NCBI RefSeq assembly: GCF_025397995.1
Contig: NZ_CP104550.1
Coordinates: forward strand, 1,235,775 to 1,299,774
Length of the DNA stretch: 64,000 bases
Origin: Methanothermobacter wolfeii
GTDB lineage: Archaea > Methanobacteriota > Methanobacteria > Methanobacteriales > Methanothermobacteraceae
Direction of reading: 5' to 3'
Shown: positions 16,412-25,071 of the stretch, piece after piece
Layout: the number at the start of each line of letters is the position of its first letter
Numbering within the stretch: position 1 is the stretch's first letter
The notes under the pieces: generated by a model
The model's input: only the letters and a program-made list of their open reading frames with translations
What the model was told of the DNA's origin: nothing
The model's database searches: none
Program-made: the position numbers and the translations under genes

Positions 16412-17254
16412 TTAAAGTTCTATTGTAGCCCTTCTGGGTTCCACGCAGCACGCCAGTCTCATGGAGACTATTCTAACACCGCTGGCACGCTGCGGCCCGA
16501 CCTTCACCATGGATCCCAGGGCTGTTGTGGATCCCCCAAGACCCAGGGGCCCTGTTCCCATCCTGTTAAGGGATTCTGTAATGTATTCCTCGATTTCTGA
16601 TTGTTCATCAAGGTTTCCTGTTGCCATCGCCCTGAGCATCAGGGATGTGGCTTCAAAATGAGTCCTCCCGACACCCAGAACAGGTATGCATGGTGTGCAT
16701 CCAAGCATCGGGACCTCTGTTTTCATCCATGTTAGAACTTCCTCAAATACTTTTCTATAACTGTGCCTGTGGAAAACCCTCCTGGTCCTCGCCCTTATCT
16801 CGGGGCCTCCTCCAAGCATGAGCACATGGATCCTGACGCCGTCCCCGGGCACTGATTCCACAAGGAAGGGCGCCGGCGGGAGTTTTGCAGGGTCATCATA
16901 TAGGCCGCGGCTCTGCTCTATCCTTTCAATTTCATCCCCCCGTACAGCCATCGGCCTCCCCGGAAGGCTCCTCAGGCCCTCCTCAACACCCTTCCTGATG
17001 AAGTTGAAGAAGCCCGCCGGTAGAAGGGCGTCCTCCCCCACCTCAACCATCAGGTGGGGTATGCCGGTGTCATCGCAGAGGGGTCTTCCCTCTCTCTCTG
17101 CTATCCTTGCATTTTCAATCAGAAGCTCAAGTATCCACGCAGATTTATCATCTTCCTCCACTTCAAGGGCCCTCTCATATGCCCTCATGATGTCCGGGGA
17201 GTAACCTGTACCTGCAGAGATAACGGCATCACGCACCCTGGCTGCAAGGTCCAA
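16412..17254 (-). CDS. Class I fumarase alpha-subunit-like hydrolyase
   Basis: A 280-residue protein of the fumarase/tartrate dehydratase alpha family. The three cluster cysteines can be placed at C60 (GRPLCDDTG), C186 (LGCTPC) and C269 or C270 near the end, and NRMGTGPLGLGGSTTALG at 230-247 is typical. However, the usual KGGGSEN substrate loop reads LGGGPEIRARTRR (148-159), so the substrate may not be fumarate. Two-subunit enzymes need a beta partner, and none is encoded here. It sits 4 bp after the U32-like gene within a four-gene operon. Confidence 0.82.
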   Translation of the reverse strand: MDLAARVRDAVISAGTGYSPDIMRAYERALEVEEDDKSAWILELLIENARIAEREGRPLCDDTGIPHLMVEVGEDALLPAGFFNFIRKGVEEGLRSLPGRPMAVRGDEIERIEQSRGLYDDPAKLPPAPFLVESVPGDGVRIHVLMLGGGPEIRARTRRVFHRHSYRKVFEEVLTWMKTEVPMLGCTPCIPVLGVGRTHFEATSLMLRAMATGNLDEQSEIEEYITESLNRMGTGPLGLGGSTTALGSMVKVGPQRASGVRIVSMRLACCVEPRRATIEL

Positions 17255-17258
17255 TCTA

Positions 17259-18173
17259 TCATCTCCGTGAGGGTAATGCGAGCTCCCCCCCTGATGAAAG
17301 GACAGCCTCGGGGTAGTAGCGTTCTATCATGTCCCTTACAAGGACCACCTGCCTTATCCTTTCACGGGCCTGGCTCTCGGTGGTGTCCCATCCATGGTGC
17401 CCTGCAACGGATCCCCCTGTCTTCAGGTACACTGGTGAGGCGTACCTTATGATGTCAGGGACCTCATAGTGCCTTATGAATCCTCCTGACGACCTGGGGT
17501 TTTCGGTGTGCACATCGATAGATACGTCCACGGCCTGCCTTATTGATGCCAGCATAGGTACCTGCAGGTCCCTTACAGGGTTAATTGAATCGGCGCCAAT
17601 ATCCTGGAGTAAACGTGCGGATGCAGGGTTTCCATGGCCGCAGTGGGCTGAAACCTTAAAGTGCATGTCGCCTGGAAGCTCCCCGTCCCCGCGCATCCTT
17701 CCAAGCACCCAGAGGAGGCCCTCATCATAGACCACTATGCCCCTGACACCCAGGTCCGCGGCCCTCCTGACATCCTCCACTGCATAGACAAGGTTATCGT
17801 ATCCCCTTAGCCTGTAGCCTATCCTGGCGCCTTCAGGTGTCCTTGCAGAGGCGCTGGTGTCATAGGTTGCCCTTGGACCCACGCTCAGGAAGAGCTCAAC
17901 ACCTGCATCAAGTGCAAGGTCCACCATCTCCTGGATCTCGGTGTCTGTCAGGAGCATTATACCCTTCGTCTGGGTGATCCTGTGGACCTTAACATCGTTC
18001 TCTTCCATTGCATCGATGAGGGCCCTCATGGCGCCCGGTTTCTGTATCCCTGGAACCTCAAATCTGTACTGTCCACCGTCACCGAACCTCTTCTCGGATT
18101 CAGCGAGATGAGGCTCCCCTATCCCGATACTGTTAAGGTATCTGCGGGTTTCTTCCAAATACTTCACCTCCAT
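17259..18173 (-). CDS. Peptidase U32-like TIM-barrel protein, function unknown
   Basis: A 304-residue cytoplasmic protein with barrel-like alternation and the blocks FKVSAHCGHGNPASARLLQ, GADSINPVRDLQVPML, VDVSIDVHTENPRSSGGF and VYLKTGG. This resembles the barrel of the U32 family, whose known members act on peptides or in RNA/cofactor hydroxylation. Histidines and cysteine in HCGHG (around 190) and HTENP (around 230) are candidate functional residues. The context, between a MmgE/PrpD protein and a hydrolyase, points to small-molecule metabolism rather than proteolysis. Confidence 0.65.
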   Translation of the reverse strand: MEVKYLEETRRYLNSIGIGEPHLAESEKRFGDGGQYRFEVPGIQKPGAMRALIDAMEENDVKVHRITQTKGIMLLTDTEIQEMVDLALDAGVELFLSVGPRATYDTSASARTPEGARIGYRLRGYDNLVYAVEDVRRAADLGVRGIVVYDEGLLWVLGRMRGDGELPGDMHFKVSAHCGHGNPASARLLQDIGADSINPVRDLQVPMLASIRQAVDVSIDVHTENPRSSGGFIRHYEVPDIIRYASPVYLKTGGSVAGHHGWDTTESQARERIRQVVLVRDMIERYYPEAVLSSGGELALPSRR

Positions 18174-18206
18174 TTCATTCTAACCCTGCATCACTCCTGT
18201 AAAACA

Positions 18207-19526
18207 TCAGACGTCTGAGGGAGTCTGCTTCAGTTCAAGTCCATCCATGAGTTCACGGACGGTTACTGATGGGTTTTCCTGCAGGATTTCAAGTTTCTCC
18301 ATCCGGTAACCCGGGTTGAGCCGGGAGAACTTCTCAACCACGTCCTCCCATGTGAATGGCTCCTCTGGTTCACCAGCCGGCAGGTCCCTGCGGCAGGTGT
18401 GTACCTCGCCGTTTTTGAGTCTGACCGTGACCTCCGCGGGCCTCCTGTCACCGCACCCCTCCATCAGGGGGTCTTTCCTTACGGTGATCTTTGATGCTGT
18501 TTCACCCACATCAAAGGCGTCCTGAAGGTTTTCAACGCTCAGCTCCCCCCTCTCAAGGAGAACCGCCAGGGAGACCGGGAGGCTCTGCCTGACGGCTTCA
18601 ATGGTGTCGGGTGAGTAGTTATCATGCTCCGCCGCAACATCATAGGTTGATACGGTGACTGATTCTATCTCATGGGCCATGAAGCCCCTGGCTGCCATGA
18701 TGTCTGCTGCTGCATCAAGCGCCGGGTGCAGGTGCCTGCATACAGGGTACCTCTTGAGGTAAACACCCCTTATATGGAAGGCGCCCAGTTCAGGCATCCC
18801 TGCATCCGACCCATCCGACATGGCCCTCAAGAATCCTTCACGGCCCTCGATTGCTGATTCTGCGCCTGTAAACCCTTCGGATGCCAGTAGGGCTGATATG
18901 ATTCCTGACTGGGCCGCCCTCCCTGCGTGCAGGTGTTTCGCCATTGTCCCTGCATGGTCGGATTCCAGGAGCCCTGCGGCCTGGGTTGCTGCAAGTCCAA
19001 GGGCGCATGCTGTTTCATCAGCGTCAAGGCCCATTACCCTTGATGCTGCTGCTGCAGCGCCAATGGCCCCGCAGGTCCCTGTTGTGTGGAATCCCCTCAT
19101 CCTGTGAGCAGGGTTTACAAGTATCCCCATGAAGATCGTCGCCTCATAACCCGCCACCATCGCCGTGATGAGGTCCCTGAATTCAAGGTCCATGTACTCT
19201 GCGGCTGCGAGGGCTGCCGGGATGACGCATGCGCCGGGGTGCATCCTTGCCAGGCGGTGGCCGTCATCCAGGTCAAGGTTGTGGGCGGATATCCCGTTTA
19301 TGAGGGCTGCCCTTTCAGGTGCCCCGGATCCATGTCCGATGATGGTTGATTCACCCTCACCGGGGCCAAGGGCCTTCATGGCTATCCTGCTGCTCCTCTC
19401 ACCGGAACCCCTCAGCGAGACGCCAAGGAAGTCCAGGAAGCATGTGATGGCCATTTCAGTGGCATCTGATGGTATTTCACTGTATGAGATTGATGATGTG
19501 AACTCTGCAAGCCTTCGGGTTATCAT
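18207..19526 (-). CDS. MmgE/PrpD family protein
   Basis: A 439-residue member of the MmgE/PrpD family, which includes 2-methylcitrate dehydratase, cis-aconitate decarboxylase and iminodisuccinate epimerase. Visible signatures are AHNLDLDDGHRLARMHPGA (about 80-98), GFHTTGTCGAIGAAAAA (about 143-159) and AKHLHAGRAAQSGI (about 197-210). It heads the minus-strand operon with the U32-like, hydrolyase and citrate-synthase-like genes. This set suggests chemistry on a tricarboxylate or substituted citrate. A TATA box precedes it on the minus strand. Confidence 0.87.
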   Translation of the reverse strand: MITRRLAEFTSSISYSEIPSDATEMAITCFLDFLGVSLRGSGERSSRIAMKALGPGEGESTIIGHGSGAPERAALINGISAHNLDLDDGHRLARMHPGACVIPAALAAAEYMDLEFRDLITAMVAGYEATIFMGILVNPAHRMRGFHTTGTCGAIGAAAAASRVMGLDADETACALGLAATQAAGLLESDHAGTMAKHLHAGRAAQSGIISALLASEGFTGAESAIEGREGFLRAMSDGSDAGMPELGAFHIRGVYLKRYPVCRHLHPALDAAADIMAARGFMAHEIESVTVSTYDVAAEHDNYSPDTIEAVRQSLPVSLAVLLERGELSVENLQDAFDVGETASKITVRKDPLMEGCGDRRPAEVTVRLKNGEVHTCRRDLPAGEPEEPFTWEDVVEKFSRLNPGYRMEKLEILQENPSVTVRELMDGLELKQTPSDV

Positions 19527-19558
19527 TGGTCCTACTATGTTGCCTTTAAATATAACCG
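19527..19558 (-). promoter_or_regulatory. Promoter of the mmgE operon
   Basis: The minus strand reads GGTTATATTTAAAGG at about 19543-19557, a TATA box some 25 bp before a predicted start close to the mmgE ATG at 19526. The leader would be very short. The element lies in the 38-bp gap after tiaS. Confidence 0.45.
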
Positions 19559-19564
19559 TGATTG

Positions 19565-20857
19565 TTATGAATGCTGTGGTTTTTTATTAACACCGCATCC
19601 CCTGATCCCCATCCTCACAAGCTGCTTTGAAAGGTGCCTCCTTGCACATGTGGGGACCTCATAGTATCCCTCCACCAGTGACCTTTCAAGGACCCTCTTA
19701 ACCTTTCTGGAATTTCTTACCCTCCTGCCGCAGGAAGGGCACTTGAATCCCTTGTCCCTGCCGGCGGACTTCATCCTCCTGCCGCAGGTGCAGAGGGGAT
19801 TCTCCTCAACATAGAGCTCGGCTGCCCTTTCAAGTTTCATCTTCTCAATGTTGAGGGTCCCGTGTCTCCCTATACCCCCGTAGACCGTCAGGACGTCCCC
19901 GGGTACAAGTTCAAGGACCACCCTCCTGAAGTCCTTGGTGGGTTCATAGGCAGCACATTCAATCTCACCCGAATCATCGGCCAGGGTGAAGAAGACATGA
20001 CCCCCCTCGATGACCTTGGGGGTGTCCCTGACCCTCCCACTGACACGGTAACATCCGAAGGCCTCCATTTCAGATATCCTGTCAGCCTCCTGGATGTGCT
20101 GATCGGTGTGCTGGTTTGTCTCGAATATGCAGAACCTCTCGATCTCCTCGCCCACCTCAACAAGTTCCATGGCCTTCATGAGGACCTCAGGGGACTCCCC
20201 CCTTATACCGTAGAGTATGGGGCAGGGTGTGTGGGGTTCGATTGCAAGGTAATCACCGTCAATGTTATCGAAGGTTTCATCCCCCGTGATTTCATCCATC
20301 CTCCTCACAGAGTCGGGGTCGATGCGGCGGGGCCTGCCATAGTTTTCAGGGACCCTGTAGGTGAGGAGTTCATAGGTCCTGTCATCCAGGGGGCATCCTA
20401 TGGCTGCAAGGGCCCCTATAATACCCCTTCCCTTCTTGAAGCCATGGACCTCCGCCCCTGCCTTCTCTGCAACACGCCGGGCATCATCAATTTTAAGTAT
20501 ACTCCTTATTGCCCTGAGGGAGAAATCCCTCATCTCATGGGTGATCTCCCCTGTATGGAAGACTACGCCGGGGTTGGTGTTCTCGTTCTCAAGTTCAGCC
20601 AGCCCCTCCACCTCCCTGAGGACCAGGTCCCTTATAACTTCCAGCTCCCCTGATGACGCTGCCAGCACAGTGAAAGCAACGGCGCCGTTACCCCTGGTCT
20701 TGTGGGGTGCGAAGGGGTTGAGTCTTATGAGGCGCGGGTAGCCCTCAAGAGAAAAACCGCAACTTTTAAGTTTCTGGATTATTACACATGATACATAGGT
20801 AGTGCACATTCCCTGGGGGGAATCTGTGTCATCTATACCGACATGAATTCTGCACAT
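19565..20857 (-). CDS. tiaS: tRNA(Ile2) 2-agmatinylcytidine synthetase TiaS
   Basis: TiaS attaches agmatine to C34 of tRNA-Ile(CAU) so that it reads AUA, a codon used heavily in this window. Signatures are VGIDDTDSPQGMCTTY at the N-terminus, NPGVVFHTGE, an OB-fold (VSGRVRDTPKVIEGGHVFF) and a C-terminal zinc ribbon (CTCGRRMKSAG, then CPSCGRRVRNS). The ATG at 20857 is preferred over an upstream start at 20905 because it has a GGTGAT ribosome-binding site 3 nt away, begins MCRIHVGIDDTD as in the family, and does not run into the divergent gene. Product length 430. Confidence 0.93.
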   Translation of the reverse strand: MCRIHVGIDDTDSPQGMCTTYVSCVIIQKLKSCGFSLEGYPRLIRLNPFAPHKTRGNGAVAFTVLAASSGELEVIRDLVLREVEGLAELENENTNPGVVFHTGEITHEMRDFSLRAIRSILKIDDARRVAEKAGAEVHGFKKGRGIIGALAAIGCPLDDRTYELLTYRVPENYGRPRRIDPDSVRRMDEITGDETFDNIDGDYLAIEPHTPCPILYGIRGESPEVLMKAMELVEVGEEIERFCIFETNQHTDQHIQEADRISEMEAFGCYRVSGRVRDTPKVIEGGHVFFTLADDSGEIECAAYEPTKDFRRVVLELVPGDVLTVYGGIGRHGTLNIEKMKLERAAELYVEENPLCTCGRRMKSAGRDKGFKCPSCGRRVRNSRKVKRVLERSLVEGYYEVPTCARRHLSKQLVRMGIRGCGVNKKPQHS

Positions 20858-20878
20858 CACATCACCTGGTGATCTGAA
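20858..20878. promoter_or_regulatory. Palindromic shared ribosome-binding sites of two divergent genes
   Basis: The 21 bp between tiaS (start 20857, minus) and the HTH gene (start 20879, plus) contain ATCACC-T-GGTGAT at 20861-20873. Each arm is a GGTGAT Shine-Dalgarno sequence for one of the two genes. The promoters of both genes must therefore lie inside the opposite coding region. The palindrome could also serve as an operator for the HTH protein. Confidence 0.7.
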
Positions 20879-21814
20879 TTGGATAAATCTGTTAGAAGGG
20901 AACATGTATTAAGGGAAATACATGGGCTCCTTGCCAGTAATGGCTTTGAAACCTCCGGTATATATGAGCGGAGCTGCTTTGACCTCATGGCAAGGAGGAA
21001 GCTGTTACTATTATTGCTCAAGGTCCTTGTAAATATTGATGGTATAAATAGTTTGCAGGCCCATGAGATAAAGACCATCGCACACACCTTCCTTGCATCA
21101 CCACTCCTTGTGGGTGTTAAGTCAAAGACAGAGTATCTTGAAGAGGATGTGGTCTATGAGAGGCACGGCATCCCCGTCGTTGCACCTGAAACCTTCAGGA
21201 ATATGGTTGTTGATGGTGAATACCCTGAGATAATCGCCGACAGGGGAGGGTACTATGTGCACATCGACGGGGAGACCCTAAGGAGGGTGCGTGAGGAGTA
21301 CAACCTTTCACTCAAGGACCTGGCAGACCTTGCCCATGTCTCCAGAAAGACCATATACAAGTATGAGAATGGTCTTGCACGTGCCTCGCCTGAAACAGCC
21401 ATGATACTGGAACAGATACTTGATATAAGGATAACGCTCTCAATAGACATCTTCGGGGCCCCTGAAAGGGAGGATATTGAGATAAAGCCATCAGGCAAGC
21501 TTGCGGATATAGGGTTTGGCATGATCGAGACCCGTAAAACGCCCTTCGATGCCCTAGCAAAGGAACTTAAACTTGACAGTACGGTTATAACAAACCTTGA
21601 AAAGGAGAGGGACCCCAGGACCCTTAAAAGGATGGCAATCCCCCTCAGGGACCTTTCACTGGTCAGTGGATCCGACTCGGTTTTCATAATCGACAACCCC
21701 AGGATAAAGGAAAACCTTGAGGGCATCCCGGTCATTAAGAGCTGGGAGATCAATGATATGGAGAGCAGCAGGGAATTCCTCAAAGCCCTAGCAGAGAGAA
21801 AGGATTACAACTGA
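20879..21814 (+). CDS. Archaeal HTH-type transcriptional regulator (MTH967-type)
   Basis: A 311-residue putative DNA-binding regulator. A Cro/CI-type helix-turn-helix lies at about residues 135-190 (EYNLSLKDLADLAHVSRKTIYKYENG). The N-terminal part (YERSCFDLMARRKLLLLLLKVLVNID) resembles a restriction-endonuclease-like fold often found in this archaeal family. The TTG start at 20879 is supported by GGTGAT 5 nt upstream. The gene is divergent from tiaS. Targets unknown; autoregulation through the intergenic palindrome is possible. Confidence 0.85.
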   Translation: MDKSVRREHVLREIHGLLASNGFETSGIYERSCFDLMARRKLLLLLLKVLVNIDGINSLQAHEIKTIAHTFLASPLLVGVKSKTEYLEEDVVYERHGIPVVAPETFRNMVVDGEYPEIIADRGGYYVHIDGETLRRVREEYNLSLKDLADLAHVSRKTIYKYENGLARASPETAMILEQILDIRITLSIDIFGAPEREDIEIKPSGKLADIGFGMIETRKTPFDALAKELKLDSTVITNLEKERDPRTLKRMAIPLRDLSLVSGSDSVFIIDNPRIKENLEGIPVIKSWEINDMESSREFLKALAERKDYN

Positions 21815-21857
21815 CCCCCCAGAAGGAACACCCTCAAAGCCATAGCAGAATGAAATC
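21777..21857. repeat. Direct repeat copying the 3' end of the HTH gene
   Basis: CCTCAAAGCCCTAGCAGA near the end of the coding region (from 21778) recurs with one change as CCTCAAAGCCATAGCAGA from 21832, offset 54 bp, in the downstream noncoding stretch. Similarity continues weakly on the right (GAGAAAG versus ATGAAAT). Confidence 0.75.
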
Positions 21858-21985
21858 AGAGCTGCCCGCTGCAATTGACTTTTCCTGATTTTTAAGCTGA
21901 GTTCTGGTCAGCTGATCATTAGATAACCTGGATGATTTTAAGGGTTCCATCAGCTTAAAGGAGTTCACAGGTTAACAGTACATTT

Positions 21986-22726
21986 CTACCTCCCGAAGAG
22001 TTCTCCGAAGGTCTCAAGGGCCTCGGCAGGTGACGCCACACCCAGGGTCACCATGTCAACGTAATCTATCCCTTCAAGGAAATCAAAGGCCTCCACCGGT
22101 GACAGTATCCCTGCTGCAAGGACCTTCTCTGCAACAACCGTCCGGCCGATTTCCCCCAGGAGTTCCCCGAGCCTTCTTCGTTCATCCTCAAGGAACATGG
22201 AGAAGTCCATCATGTAACCGAGACGGTTCAGGGGTATCATGTAGAGTTCAAAGTTATCAACACCCTCCTCAAGGAGCCTCACGGTGGTCCCCGATGGCAT
22301 GGTTGTTATAAGGCCCCTGAGCATCCCATCAATCTCATCAAGGAGCTCCGACACATCTGATGCCGGCATGAGATCAGTGTAGTGTTCATCAAGGAGTGCT
22401 GCTGAGGCTCCGAGTTCAGAGAGGACTTCAAGGTCCTCCTGGAAGTGGTCGGGTCTCAGGGTTCCCATGATCTCAAATTCACACCCGGCATCAGCCGCCA
22501 TCACAAGGGCCTCAAGGACAGGGTCCTCCGGGATCAGCTGAAACCCCCTCACACCGGCCTCATAGGCCCCTAACATGACATTCGCAATGTTTCCAGGCCT
22601 CCTCTTAAGATCCATCTGGTACAGCCTTGAACGGTGTCCGAAGTACTCTGCAGCGACAAAGGGTGCGCTTCCAAGGAATGCCTCAGGCATCTCCACTCCG
22701 TCAACTCTCACCGAACCATTGAACAT
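21986..22726 (-). CDS. Uncharacterised barrel-like protein (246 residues)
   Basis: The family was not recognised. The protein shows repeated strand-helix units typical of a TIM barrel (GNIANVMLGAYEAGVRGFQLIPED; GCEFEIMGTLRPDHFQEDLEVL; LGASAALLDEHYTD), with acidic residues at strand ends. No membrane segment. The ATG at 22726 (MFNGSVRVDG) has GGAGG 8 nt upstream and is preferred to a TTG five codons earlier that overlaps that site. It is divergent from serA with about 100 bp between. An aldolase/phosphate-type barrel enzyme is one possibility. Confidence 0.75.
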   Translation of the reverse strand: MFNGSVRVDGVEMPEAFLGSAPFVAAEYFGHRSRLYQMDLKRRPGNIANVMLGAYEAGVRGFQLIPEDPVLEALVMAADAGCEFEIMGTLRPDHFQEDLEVLSELGASAALLDEHYTDLMPASDVSELLDEIDGMLRGLITTMPSGTTVRLLEEGVDNFELYMIPLNRLGYMMDFSMFLEDERRRLGELLGEIGRTVVAEKVLAAGILSPVEAFDFLEGIDYVDMVTLGVASPAEALETFGELFGR

Positions 22727-22788
22727 TAGCCGCTCCTCCAACCAAAATTATAATATACACTACCTCTATAGATTCTATCCATATCATT

Positions 22789-22820
22789 CTATATGTCTAT
22801 CACTGTGATAAGTGTGGTGA
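22789..22820 (+). promoter_or_regulatory. serA promoter with inverted-repeat operator candidate
   Basis: CTATATGT (22789-22796) is a TATA-like element. Directly after it TATCAC-T-GTGATA (22798-22810) is a perfect inverted repeat between the TATA box and the predicted start, where a bound protein would block polymerase. GGTGA at 22816-22820 is the ribosome-binding site for the ATG at 22827. Confidence 0.5.
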
Positions 22821-22826
22821 ATAATT

Positions 22827-24404
22827 ATGCGTGAGATGAAAGTGCTTATTGCTGATTCCATCAATGAAAAGGGAATATCAGAACTTGAAGAGGTGGCGGA
22901 AGTTGTTGTTAACACCACCATAACCCCTGAGGAACTCCTTGAAACAATAAAGGACTTTGATGCCATCGTTGTGAGGAGCCGGACAAAGGTTACGCGTGAG
23001 GTTATAGAGGCAGCCCCCAGGCTCAAGATAATCGCAAGGGCCGGTGTTGGCGTTGACAACGTTGATGTGAAGGCCGCCACCGAGAGGGGTGTGATGGTGA
23101 TAAACGCCCCTGAATCAACCTCAATAACGGTTGCCGAACACTCAATAGGCCTTATGCTGGCCCTTGCCAGGAAGATATCCCTTGCAGATAAATCCGTTAA
23201 GGAGGGTAAATGGGAGAAGAACAGGTTCATGGGTATTGAGCTCAACGGAAAGACCCTCGGGATAATAGGCATGGGCCGTATAGGTTCACAGGTCGTTGTA
23301 AGGACAAAGGCCTTCGGCATGGACATAATGGTCTACGACCCCTACATAAGCCGTGAGGCTGCCGAGGAGATGGGTGTCACGGTAACAGACCTTGAAACCC
23401 TCCTCAGGGAATCCGATATAGTAACCATCCACGTGCCCCTCACACCTGAAACAAAACACCTGATCTCGGATGAAGAGTTCAAACTGATGAAGGAATCCGC
23501 CTTCATTGTGAACTGTGCCAGGGGAGGTATAATCGATGAGGAAGCCCTCTACAGGGCCCTTAAGGATGGTGAAATAGCCGGCGCAGCCCTTGACGTCTTC
23601 GAGGAGGAACCCCCTGAGGGAAGCCCCCTCCTTGAACTTGAAAACGTGGTCCTCACACCCCACATCGGCGCATCAACCTCAGAGGCCCAGAGGGATGCTG
23701 CTATAATCGTCGCGAATGAGATAAAGACGGTTTTTCAGGGAGGAACCCCCAGGAACGTCCTTAACATGCCGGTGATGGACTCCGAGACTTACAAGTTAAT
23801 GAGGCCCTACCTTGAACTTGCAGAGAAGATTGGAAGCATCCTTGTGCAGGCCCTACCAGGTAACATAGAAAAGCTCGACGTCACCTACTGCGGTGAACTG
23901 GCGGATATGCAGTTCGACATCCTCACAAGGACCATGCTCCAGGGTATACTTAACCCCATACTCACAGAGCCCGTGAACATGATAAACGCGCCCTCAATTG
24001 CAAAGAAGAGGGGAGTCATGGTGACGGAGGCCAGGAGGTCCGAGTCAGATGGTTACAGGTCCATCATAATGGCCAGGGCCGTCTCTGACAGGGGCGAGTT
24101 CAGTGTTGAGGCCACCCACATCAAGGAACCCACCATCATAGGTATAAACGGTTACAGGGTTGATGTGAAGCCCGAGGGCACCATGATAATAGCACGCTAC
24201 AGGGACCTCCCGGGTACAATCGGTGCCATAGGCACCAAGCTCGGTGAGCACGGCATCAACATTGCAACAATGCAGGTGGGTAGAAGGGAAATCGGCGGCG
24301 AAGCCGTCATGGTCCTCAAGGTGGATCAGAGCGTGCCATCTGATGTCATAGAGGAGATCAAGAAACTGGAAAACGTTGATGACGCGGTATCAATAGAGCT
24401 TTAA
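22827..24404 (+). CDS. serA: D-3-phosphoglycerate dehydrogenase
   Basis: SerA oxidises 3-phosphoglycerate with NAD+ to start serine synthesis. The 525-residue protein has the catalytic/NAD domains ([13 protein letters not shown] around 145-157; catalytic LTPHIGAST around 277-285), an intervening ASB domain (about 320-450) and a C-terminal ACT domain ([31 protein letters not shown], about 452-525). The ACT domain is the usual site of serine feedback. The start follows a good ribosome-binding site and a TATA box. Confidence 0.95.
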   Translation: MREMKVLIADSINEKGISELEEVAEVVVNTTITPEELLETIKDFDAIVVRSRTKVTREVIEAAPRLKIIARAGVGVDNVDVKAATERGVMVINAPESTSITVAEHSIGLMLALARKISLADKSVKEGKWEKNRFMGIELNGKTLGIIGMGRIGSQVVVRTKAFGMDIMVYDPYISREAAEEMGVTVTDLETLLRESDIVTIHVPLTPETKHLISDEEFKLMKESAFIVNCARGGIIDEEALYRALKDGEIAGAALDVFEEEPPEGSPLLELENVVLTPHIGASTSEAQRDAAIIVANEIKTVFQGGTPRNVLNMPVMDSETYKLMRPYLELAEKIGSILVQALPGNIEKLDVTYCGELADMQFDILTRTMLQGILNPILTEPVNMINAPSIAKKRGVMVTEARRSESDGYRSIIMARAVSDRGEFSVEATHIKEPTIIGINGYRVDVKPEGTMIIARYRDLPGTIGAIGTKLGEHGINIATMQVGRREIGGEAVMVLKVDQSVPSDVIEEIKKLENVDDAVSIEL

Positions 24405-24567
24405 TTACCCTACAGCTGATGGTGCATCATTCAACATATAATTTATTTTATAATTCTGAAATCCATGGAAAGGGCCCGGAATCACCTGCATTTGATGAAT
24501 GCCCATGAATCAATGAAAAATACTTTTTACTGGCCGAATCCATTTTTTTAACTGCTCATTTTCAGGT
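24405..24567. terminator. Intergenic terminator region between convergent serA and JAMM gene
   Basis: The 163 bp are AT-rich with T-tracts at 24544-24551 (ATTTTTTTA) and 24439-24455. They separate two converging genes and show no coding potential. Confidence 0.35.
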
Positions 24568-24996
24568 TCAGTCAGCAACCTCAAAGGCAACCGGGACTCC
24601 GTTCCTGGTGTAGGCGGCCACAGTCTCCCTCCTGTAGGGGTAGGCTATTATCATATGGAATATGCCATTTGATGAGAAGAACCTTATATCGGCGGGTGAT
24701 GGTGCGTTTGATGGTCCCGGGTGTGAATGCACGGAGCCAGCAGCCCCTGTGAATGGTGGCAGCATGAGGACGTCCATAACAGCGCCCTCATCAGATGTCT
24801 TGGATGGAAGGAAGATTAGACCTGTTACGTGGAGGGTGTCGCCCTCCCTATGGCCCTCAAGTAGGGCTGCGAACTCCCTTGGATGTGAATTCCTGGCAAT
24901 TTCAAGGGCACCCTCCATAACTCCTGAATCCACGATGACCCGTCTTACCGGTTTGAAACCAAAGAGTGAAGCCATTATTTTATCAGTTAAACCCAT
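24568..24996 (-). CDS. JAMM/MPN-domain metalloprotease
   Basis: A JAB1/MPN protein with the complete zinc signature: E41 (HPREFAALLEG) and H90-S-H92-P-x6-S100-x2-D103 (HSHPGPSNAPSPADI), numbering from the ATG at 24996. Archaeal JAMM enzymes cleave ubiquitin-like SAMP proteins from targets or release sulfur-carrier proteins from fusions. With 142 residues it is a minimal domain. An in-frame TTG at 25056 would add 20 residues but overlaps the thg1 stop and lacks family-like sequence. Confidence 0.88.
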   Translation of the reverse strand: MGLTDKIMASLFGFKPVRRVIVDSGVMEGALEIARNSHPREFAALLEGHREGDTLHVTGLIFLPSKTSDEGAVMDVLMLPPFTGAAGSVHSHPGPSNAPSPADIRFFSSNGIFHMIIAYPYRRETVAAYTRNGVPVAFEVAD

Positions 24997-25071
24997 CCCA
25001 ATCAATCGACCCTGATAAGTTTTTTTCTGTAACAACCCCAAAAAAAATCCAATCAACCAGTCCTGATAAGT
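24997..25071. repeat. Direct repeat copying the 3' end of thg1
   Basis: The last bases of thg1 with its stop codon (25048-25071) recur, 20 of 24 identical, at 24997-25020, offset 51 bp downstream in the direction of transcription, just before the JAMM gene start. A T-run on the minus strand separates the copies. Confidence 0.7.

Noticed and set aside
20857..20905. Start of tiaS at 20905 instead of 20857
   Set aside because: It would overlap the divergent HTH gene, adds residues without family resemblance, and ignores the GGTGAT site directly before the ATG at 20857.
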